From DASXTB01 sp036505615 (GTDB taxonomy: Bacteria > Acidobacteriota > UBA6911 > JACQSX01): DNA of 9,933 bases. Positions 4,073 through 9,933 of the stretch are shown here, one piece after another; the stretch's first letter is position 1; every line of letters begins with the position of its first letter. Below the pieces are notes generated by a model. That model made no database searches. It was not told where the DNA came from and saw only the letters and a program-made list of their open reading frames with translations. A program made the translations under genes and the position numbers. The stretch spans positions 1 to 9,933 of the forward strand of contig DASXTB010000386.1 of assembly GCA_036505615.1 (NCBI GenBank), in the 5' to 3' direction.

Positions 4073-7000
4073 TCAAAAATTCACAATGGTCGCCCGTTCG
4101 TCGACCGTGATTCCCTGCAGCGCCAAGGGATGACTTAGCAATTGTAGCGAACCTAACAAAGGCTCAATGGCAGTCGCGTCCATGTGAGATGGCACGATAA
4201 AATGCAGCAAGCGTGCCGTCTGACCCGCGGCCAGTTGCAGGTTCCAGCGGTAGGCAAAGCGGCTGTCTCCCAGGTCTCCCAGGTCCAGGAATACCTTCGG
4301 CGCGGTGCCTGAGCTCCCTGCAAAAACCAATCCCAAATGCTGAAATAGCGCGGCATCGTCTCGCAAGACTAGATAACGGTCTGTGCTATCCAAATTGGCG
4401 TCGCCACTGGATGTCTTCTCCACAGCCGCGTAATTGAAAGGGAGTTTTCCGGAAATCAAAATGTTGGCGCTGATGGCATGGTCGGTCGGGTTGGCGATCG
4501 TCTCCAGATAGCGCAGCAGGCTGCCGTCACTTGCGGTCAAAACCTGGCGTGAGATTTTCAATCCGCTGTCAAGCACGCCACCTGCCAGGAGCCATCCTTT
4601 TGCGGTCGGCGCGGAGTACACCTGCAGGGGGAAAGGCTCGCCGTTGACGGTGATGAACGGATATTCGTTGTAGTAATTGCGAGCCGTCTGAATCTCCAGG
4701 GAAGCAAGCCGCGTGGGATCGTAGACCGGGGCGGCAGGTGCAAAAGAAAGCGATCCCATTCCATTGATACTGAAGATGTCACTGCTGTTGACATAGACAT
4801 TAGCGGGGAGTCGCTGCAGTCCTCCGCCCGCGGGAGAAGCGGTGGCCGCACCACCGGCCGCCACACTTCCCTGCGCCGTCAGAAAATCGGTTCCCGGAAT
4901 CATTACTTCCACCGCGCCCGGTGGAACATTGTCGAACCGGAAATTGCCCGCGGGATCGGCTACAGCAGTGCGCAGCAGGAACCAGGGGAACTGGCCGCTG
5001 GAATGTTCCTTCTGCGACGCATGGCGCAAGACTGCATTTACTCCGGCCAGACTCTGCCCTTGTACTGTAGCTCCTGCGGCTAAAAGCACGTCTCTAGTGG
5101 ACACCTGATCTGCGGCAATTTCTCCGGACAAGGTCGTCCAGGCGCCATTGCGATCGGTGGCGCGAATCAGGAACGGGCCTTCCGGGATTTTGATTTCAAA
5201 CGAACCATCGGCCTGGGTGCTGATTCGATAGGAGAACTTTCCGTCGATCTGTTGAATGCGGAACATGGCAGGTGTGGCAACATGCAGATCACCTCCGGCG
5301 ACAAAACCACCGGTTGCGTCAAACAACTTCCCCTTCAAGGTGCCGGTGCGTACCATCCAGTCGCCGATCGGCAGGTCGGCCAGGTCCGCTCCGATGACAA
5401 TTTCCCTGGACGTCGCAAGCAGCTCTCCGAAACCATTCAGGTTGACCGGATGCGTCAGCAGCGTATGTTTCCCCGGAATGCAATAGAGCTGGAACGAGCC
5501 GTTTGAATTTGTGGCCGCCTGGCGCAGCAATCTTCCCGATTCCGTTTCAATTACAACCTGGGGGAAGGAGAACGACTGCCCTGCTTCATCCTTCACTATC
5601 CCGGAAACCTTAGCCAGTGCCAGTGACGCGTCAAAGGAAAGCGTTTCGCCCTGGGCGCTAAACGTCAAAGAACGCGACACCCCTTGATTGGGAAGAAATT
5701 GCTCGAACACGGTCACGCGGAAGGGATCAGAACCGGCAAGAACTTCTGATAGAAGATAGTTACCGGCCGAATCGGTATTCACCGAGCCCAAAGTTTGACC
5801 GGTCGCCGATCGAACTACGGCTTTCCCGCTACTGACAACCGTTCCATTAACGGTTGTGACCCTGCCGGAAATTGTGCCATAGCGAGGAAGGACAAAGGCA
5901 ACTTCCGCCTGTTGTCCGTCGGCAATCGAGATGGACCGCTCCAGCAGACTAAAGCCATTGCGCGCCGAAGTGATCCGGACCGTGTAGCTTCCCACCGCTA
6001 TGTTTCCCAGATTGAGCTGGCCCGACGCATCCGTGACTCCTTTAAGCTGCGGGAATGTACTGCCTGCCGTTATCAGATAAACATTCATCGCCGGGCCGGG
6101 CGAACCATCGCTCTTGGTGACTGTGACGCGCAGTGAAGCAAAAGGCGGCAGAGCCACGTTCTGCGTGATTGTGGCGCCGTCCTGAGTGATTTCGCCGCTG
6201 GCGCTGGTGAAGGTTCCACGCGCCGGATCTTTTACCAGCAGTTGATAAATACCTTCGCGTACTCCATCCACCCGTACTTGCCCGGACGCGTCCGTGGTGC
6301 CGACAACCGACTCGACCGCTTGGTAGGATTGTTTCAGCCTTACCTCGGCGCCGCCGACTGGGCTGCCCGACCGGGTCACAGCGATGATCAAAGTAGAGTA
6401 TTTCGGCAGCGTCACGGTAACTGGAGTTGTTGCGTTGCCTACAGCGGTGACGGCGGCGGTTTGCGTGCTGGGACTATGGAACGGGTCGGTTACCGTCAGC
6501 GTGGTCGATCCTTCTCGCACCTCGGTGATGCTCAGCACGCCGGCAGTGTCTGTGTAGCCGGCAAAGACAGGGTTGGTTTGTCCCGATTCAATGATTTCCA
6601 CGCGCGCATTGGGAGCTATCTGTCCCCCGAAAGTTTTTACCGTCAGCGAAAGGTTACCGTACTTGGGAAGCGTGAGCAGCACGGAAACGCCTTCCAGGGT
6701 TGCGATGACGGCGCCGCTCGCCGTAACGTAATGAATGAATCGCTGGCGATGCGCCGGATCATCGGCCTTGACGGCGAATGGGCCTTCATGCACATCCTGC
6801 AGCACCAGTGTTCCGTCGGGCGCTGTCGTGCCCGCTTGGGTGAAGGTAGACGATCCTGCTTCAGCAAGAGAAATGGTCGAGCCTGCGGCCGCAGAGCCGT
6901 CCGCATTTTGCACGCGCACGCGGACAGTGCCCAAGACGTCGTAGATGAAATTCTGCAACTGGTCGGCCGCGTCGATGATTGTCAGCGGCTGTGTGGCGCG

Positions 7001-9933
7001 AGGCGTGGACCGTCCAAAGCTATAGATTTCGGCGCTATAGGTTCCCGGTGGCATGCGAGTCAGGCGGTAATCGCCGGATGCGTCGGCCGTGGCGCTGCGC
7101 TCAAAGCCAGAGCTACTCTGCTTCAGTTTCACCTGCGCCTGCGCAGACGCAGTGCCCAATGTGGTCTTCACTGTCCCGTAAATACCGCCGGATGGAACGT
7201 ACACGATGGTGGCAAGTTTCGAAGAGGAGGGAAGTTGCAGGTTGGAAGAAAAGATGTAATTGGCTCCCGGCGACTCGGCCGGAGGAGTTATCTGAAGGCT
7301 GAAGCTAAAATTTCCGGCGGGCAGCCCCGACAAGAGAAGTTTTCCGTCTGGCAAAACGGAAATGGCGGCCAGCAAGGGCGAACTGCTGAAGGTTCCACCG
7401 GTCGTTTCCCCGCTTCGCCACTTGAAGGTGCTGTCCAGGATGGAACTCCCCGGAACCGCAAAAGTCACATTTCTTTCCGTCAGGCTCCCAAATGACTCAA
7501 TCACCGTTGCAGCCACCGTGCCGATGAGCGTGCTGCTTCCCTTCAATTCAAATTCCGCCAGCGGTATTTTCTCGAAACGGAACGTTCCATCCGCGCCGGC
7601 AGACTGCTCGCGCTTGCGGGGAAAAAGCGGGTAACGGCTCTGAATGCGCACTTTGCCTTGTGAGACAGGCGTGACATTGTCTCCGGCCACGAATTTGCCC
7701 GTCACTATTCCTTTCAATTCGGGCAACGCCTCCACCGGCGCAATATTACCGGCGTCAAAGTTCACCAGGCTTGCAAGTTGCGTAGCGCTCAGACCGGCAA
7801 TCGCCTCGGGGGCGAGCCGCGCCAAACGATCCGCCCCGGCGGCAGCCGCGGCGCGATTCAGTTCCAGGATCCCGAAAGAGAGAAAAGCACGCGACTCACC
7901 GGCCGCAAGCGTGAGTGGCTTGTAAGCAAGCGAGATCCGCTGCAATGCTTCATTGGAAGTGTCCACCGCAGCCGATGCCAGCGCATCTCTCCCCATCCAG
8001 ACAAAGGCAGACGCCGCCGCGTTGCCCGGCCCGTCAAAGGGATCCGCATCGCTGCTGTCGTCCCAGGCGGCCCAAGTGTCGCGCTGGTTGATGGGATCAA
8101 ATAGGGCATCTCCGCTGGAAGACGTGGTGACAACAGCGGGGCCGAAGAGACGTTTAGCCAGGGCAAGCTCCAGAATCGGAGTAAGAATAATCGCCGCAGT
8201 GCCGGAATTTTCAAATTGATCCAAGTAGCGAACGAAGTAGCCGGAATCGGGAATATAGATATGCCGCGTCACCAGCAGATCGCCTGCGCGGTACTGGATT
8301 GCCGCTCCACGGCCCGACAGCTCCATAAACGCGGTAGCTGTTCCCGCAAAGGCCGTTGTTGTTGCGTTCTGCGTCCACTTCAAACGGAACGACCCGTCGT
8401 TGGGGAAGCTGCCCCAACTATCAAAGCTCCCTATGGATCGCCCGTCTTGCTGGATGTAGTAGGAAATGTCATTGGCGTCGTACCAACTGTTGGGGAGTCC
8501 GACGCTGTCTGGAAATTGGAATTCCACGCGCGCATCTGTGGAGTTTCCCAATTTGTCCGCCACATGAGCGCTGAGCGCATTGGTGCCACGTTGTAGCTCG
8601 GCCAACGTCCCCGCCAGCCAGGTCGCAGCGCCAGCCTCAAAAGCAAACCGGGAGGTCACATCCCGGGCGTTCAGCGTAAACTTGATGCCGGTGGTATCCA
8701 CGCCCGCATTGTCGTCCTGATATTCCACCCGGAACTGAATCTGCTCCCCAGTGGCGAAGCTCCCCGGCGGTGGACTTACTACTTTTATTGCAGGGGGCTT
8801 GGAATCAATTTCAAAGGCAAGCAGCGCCTGCGTGCGGTTGTCGCTCAGGTCGCTGATTGAGGCTAGAAGCTGATGCGCCGAGTGGGTGAGCTTCTGGATG
8901 CCGCTGGTCTGCCATGTGGCATGGCCATTGGAAATGGTGAAGTTGCTGGTCACGTTCGCTCCATCCAGTTGGGCGCTGAAGCTGGCAGCGTTCAAGCCGC
9001 TGATAGTGTCGGAGAGTTCCAAATCAAACCTGGGAGTTTCCGTTACCAGAATGGCGGGCGAGGCTGCCGGGGAGATAAAGGCAATTTGCGGTGCGGTGTT
9101 GTCGATGACAAGCTCCACGTCGGCGCGCGCCTGCGTGGCGCTCAAAACTGCGACCGCTCGCGCCAGGCCTGATCCGGCGGCGGGCCGCGCGCTGATCGCG
9201 ACGTTTCCAAACGGGATCGAATCGATGGAAAACTTTCCCGCCGAATCGGCCACGGCGTTGAATGTCTGCGCGGGCGCCTTGTCGCTGACCAGAGAAATAA
9301 GGGCCGCGGGAGCAATGGCGCGCGCCACTCCGATGAAAACCGTCCCCGCAATCGTGCCGGTTTCCTGGAGGACGATCTGTACTTCCAGCACTTGTTTGTG
9401 TGTGGCAAGCGTGACTGTCACTGTTTGCTGTAATCCCGAAACGGGATCGGTCGCGGTCAGTTGCACCGTTCCCAGCGAAACGAAAAGAAAGCTAAAAGTG
9501 CCATCGATGTTGGATGTCGTTTGCTCCACTTTTTGCGAGCTGCCCGAGCCTGAGATGAGTTGAATACGGGCGTTCGGCAGCGGTGTCTTTCCATCGCCGC
9601 GCAACGCCGTCCCGCGAACGGTAGCGTAGGAAGGAAGCCGCAGATCGATGCCAAGTTCCTGGCCTTCCGTCTGCAGATTGCCGTTTGCCAGCACTACCAG
9701 CTTGGAATCCGGGTCGGTGGCGCGCACTTCGACGGCGCCCAGCGGCACGGCGCGCTGCCGGTACTGTCCGGCCAGACTCGATTTGACGTGTGCTTGATTG
9801 TTGATGGTCACGTCAATATTGGAGGCAGGTTGTCCGTCGCCGCCGGCCACAACCCCGGAAATGATTCCCGTGTTGCGCAGTTTGATGTCAAAGCTGGATG
9901 TCTGATTGGCGAGCAGGGTGACATCTTGCTGAT
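4073..9933 (-). CDS. Giant protein of carboxypeptidase-regulatory-like and Ig-like repeats, 5' end beyond window
   Basis: The frame is open from the right edge to the stop at 4073-4075, giving 1,952 visible residues. The GTG at 9850 is internal, because 27 in-frame codons in the same repeat style precede it. Numbering from that codon, the order is: carboxypeptidase-regulatory-like (CRL) repeats from the edge to about 248; two tandem Ig-like domains (250-349 and 350-447, sharing an xDVTSxF-type strand followed by ATW); a domain of about 240 residues (455-698); CRL repeats to about 1650; and a second copy of the 240-residue domain (1685-1925). CRL repeats end in V-x-A-T-D-P-like strands and carry D-x-x-G-x-(F/Y/L) turns. 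I find a single cysteine (1456), which fits an exported protein, but the signal peptide is out of view. A surface or fibre role is inference. No enzymatic motif is recognised. Confidence 0.85.
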   Translation of the reverse strand, partial: QQDVTLLANQTSSFDIKLRNTGIISGVVAGGDGQPASNIDVTINNQAHVKSSLAGQYRQRAVPLGAVEVRATDPDSKLVVLANGNLQTEGQELGIDLRLPSYATVRGTALRGDGKTPLPNARIQLISGSGSSQKVEQTTSNIDGTFSFLFVSLGTVQLTATDPVSGLQQTVTVTLATHKQVLEVQIVLQETGTIAGTVFIGVARAIAPAALISLVSDKAPAQTFNAVADSAGKFSIDSIPFGNVAISARPAAGSGLARAVAVLSATQARADVELVIDNTAPQIAFISPAASPAILVTETPRFDLELSDTISGLNAASFSAQLDGANVTSNFTISNGHATWQTSGIQKLTHSAHQLLASISDLSDNRTQALLAFEIDSKPPAIKVVSPPPGSFATGEQIQFRVEYQDDNAGVDTTGIKFTLNARDVTSRFAFEAGAATWLAGTLAELQRGTNALSAHVADKLGNSTDARVEFQFPDSVGLPNSWYDANDISYYIQQDGRSIGSFDSWGSFPNDGSFRLKWTQNATTTAFAGTATAFMELSGRGAAIQYRAGDLLVTRHIYIPDSGYFVRYLDQFENSGTAAIILTPILELALAKRLFGPAVVTTSSSGDALFDPINQRDTWAAWDDSSDADPFDGPGNAAASAFVWMGRDALASAAVDTSNEALQRISLAYKPLTLAAGESRAFLSFGILELNRAAAAAGADRLARLAPEAIAGLSATQLASLVNFDAGNIAPVEALPELKGIVTGKFVAGDNVTPVSQGKVRIQSRYPLFPRKREQSAGADGTFRFEKIPLAEFELKGSSTLIGTVAATVIESFGSLTERNVTFAVPGSSILDSTFKWRSGETTGGTFSSSPLLAAISVLPDGKLLLSGLPAGNFSFSLQITPPAESPGANYIFSSNLQLPSSSKLATIVYVPSGGIYGTVKTTLGTASAQAQVKLKQSSSGFERSATADASGDYRLTRMPPGTYSAEIYSFGRSTPRATQPLTIIDAADQLQNFIYDVLGTVRVRVQNADGSAAAGSTISLAEAGSSTFTQAGTTAPDGTLVLQDVHEGPFAVKADDPAHRQRFIHYVTASGAVIATLEGVSVLLTLPKYGNLSLTVKTFGGQIAPNARVEIIESGQTNPVFAGYTDTAGVLSITEVREGSTTLTVTDPFHSPSTQTAAVTAVGNATTPVTVTLPKYSTLIIAVTRSGSPVGGAEVRLKQSYQAVESVVGTTDASGQVRVDGVREGIYQLLVKDPARGTFTSASGEITQDGATITQNVALPPFASLRVTVTKSDGSPGPAMNVYLITAGSTFPQLKGVTDASGQLNLGNIAVGSYTVRITSARNGFSLLERSISIADGQQAEVAFVLPRYGTISGRVTTVNGTVVSSGKAVVRSATGQTLGSVNTDSAGNYLLSEVLAGSDPFRVTVFEQFLPNQGVSRSLTFSAQGETLSFDASLALAKVSGIVKDEAGQSFSFPQVVIETESGRLLRQAATNSNGSFQLYCIPGKHTLLTHPVNLNGFGELLATSREIVIGADLADLPIGDWMVRTGTLKGKLFDATGGFVAGGDLHVATPAMFRIQQIDGKFSYRISTQADGSFEIKIPEGPFLIRATDRNGAWTTLSGEIAADQVSTRDVLLAAGATVQGQSLAGVNAVLRHASQKEHSSGQFPWFLLRTAVADPAGNFRFDNVPPGAVEVMIPGTDFLTAQGSVAAGGAATASPAGGGLQRLPANVYVNSSDIFSINGMGSLSFAPAAPVYDPTRLASLEIQTARNYYNEYPFITVNGEPFPLQVYSAPTAKGWLLAGGVLDSGLKISRQVLTASDGSLLRYLETIANPTDHAISANILISGKLPFNYAAVEKTSSGDANLDSTDRYLVLRDDAALFQHLGLVFAGSSGTAPKVFLDLGDLGDSRFAYRWNLQLAAGQTARLLHFIVPSHMDATAIEPLLGSLQLLSHPLALQGITVDERATIVNF
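4076..4798 (-). other. C-terminal copy of a duplicated ~240-residue domain
   Basis: Residues of about 1685-1925 of the giant protein. It aligns by eye with the internal copy: LKISRQVLTASDGSLLRYLE against LLVTRHIYIPDSGYFVRYLD, TSSGDANLD against SSSGDALFD, a later LAAGQTARLLHF against LAAGESRAFLSF, and a final ATIVNF against ASLVNF. It forms the C-terminus, with no anchor or sorting signal after it. Confidence 0.7.
5081..6940 (-). repeat. Array of about seven carboxypeptidase-regulatory-like repeats
   Basis: Residues of about 971-1590 of the giant protein. Repeat starts are marked by LPKYG-type strands at about 1061, 1148, 1234, 1321, 1410 and 1499, giving periods of 86-89 residues. Each has a TDxxGxxxL turn and, in most, a (V/L)xxTDP-like end. 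The copies have diverged at the DNA level, so this is an old protein repeat and not a recent DNA amplification. Confidence 0.75.
7757..8488 (-). other. Internal copy of the duplicated ~240-residue domain
   Basis: Residues of about 455-698 of the giant protein, starting WYDANDISYYIQQDG and ending LASLVNF, just after two Ig-like domains. It is longer than the C-terminal copy in the middle because of an Asp/Ala-rich stretch (DSSDADPFDGPGNAAASAF). I do not recognise the family; predicted structure is mostly beta. Confidence 0.7.

Noticed and set aside
6242..7495. 417-residue plus-strand ORF
   Set aside because: It lies wholly antisense to the giant gene, has no family-like motifs and is rich in Arg/Gly/Cys as expected for a reverse-frame shadow of GC-rich coding DNA. 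The 8886-9563 plus ORF is rejected for the same reason.
9848..9850. GTG at 9850 as start of the giant protein
   Set aside because: In-frame codons continue to the window edge in the same repeat style (for example the strand GIISGV), so the gene begins outside.

Overview
The window looks like a chromosomal piece of a soil-type bacterium, most likely an acidobacterium. This is inferred from moderately high GC with AT-richer intergenic gaps, palindromic repeats of a kind common in that phylum, a very long protein of carboxypeptidase-regulatory-like repeats, and the style of the small proteins. No rRNA or marker gene is present to confirm it.

Positions 1-2047, minus strand: the core of a lasso peptide (RiPP) biosynthetic cluster in the order B1 (PqqD-like leader-recognition protein), B2 (transglutaminase-like leader peptidase) and C (asparagine-synthetase-like lasso cyclase, cut by the window edge after 344 residues). 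B1 would bind the leader of a precursor peptide, B2 would cleave the leader off, and C would adenylate an Asp/Glu side chain and close the macrolactam. No standard precursor gene (A) is visible in the 361 bases upstream of B1. Several short frames there show precursor-like fragments, but each is broken or atypical. Two repeat elements have invaded this operon: a REPIN-like double hairpin between B2 and C, and a heptamer array plus hairpin inside B2 that is translated as an enlarged linker.

Positions 2048-4072: small unrelated genes. They are a FmdB-type zinc-ribbon protein (+), whose well-formed promoter places transcription start on or next to its start codon; a 129-residue membrane-anchored protein of unknown function (-); and a retropepsin-like aspartic protease (+), also apparently leaderless. 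The gap between the last two holds a 37-bp tandem duplication and a dense cluster of inverted short repeats with a 28-bp imperfect palindrome.

Positions 4073-9933, minus strand: the 3' 5.9 kb of one giant gene, open through the right edge (1,952 residues visible). It encodes carboxypeptidase-regulatory-like beta-sandwich repeats of about 87-89 residues, two tandem Ig-like domains, and two diverged copies of an unrecognised domain of about 240 residues, each ending in (I/L)VNF. It is probably an exported surface or structural protein. Nothing in the sequence links it functionally to the lasso cluster.
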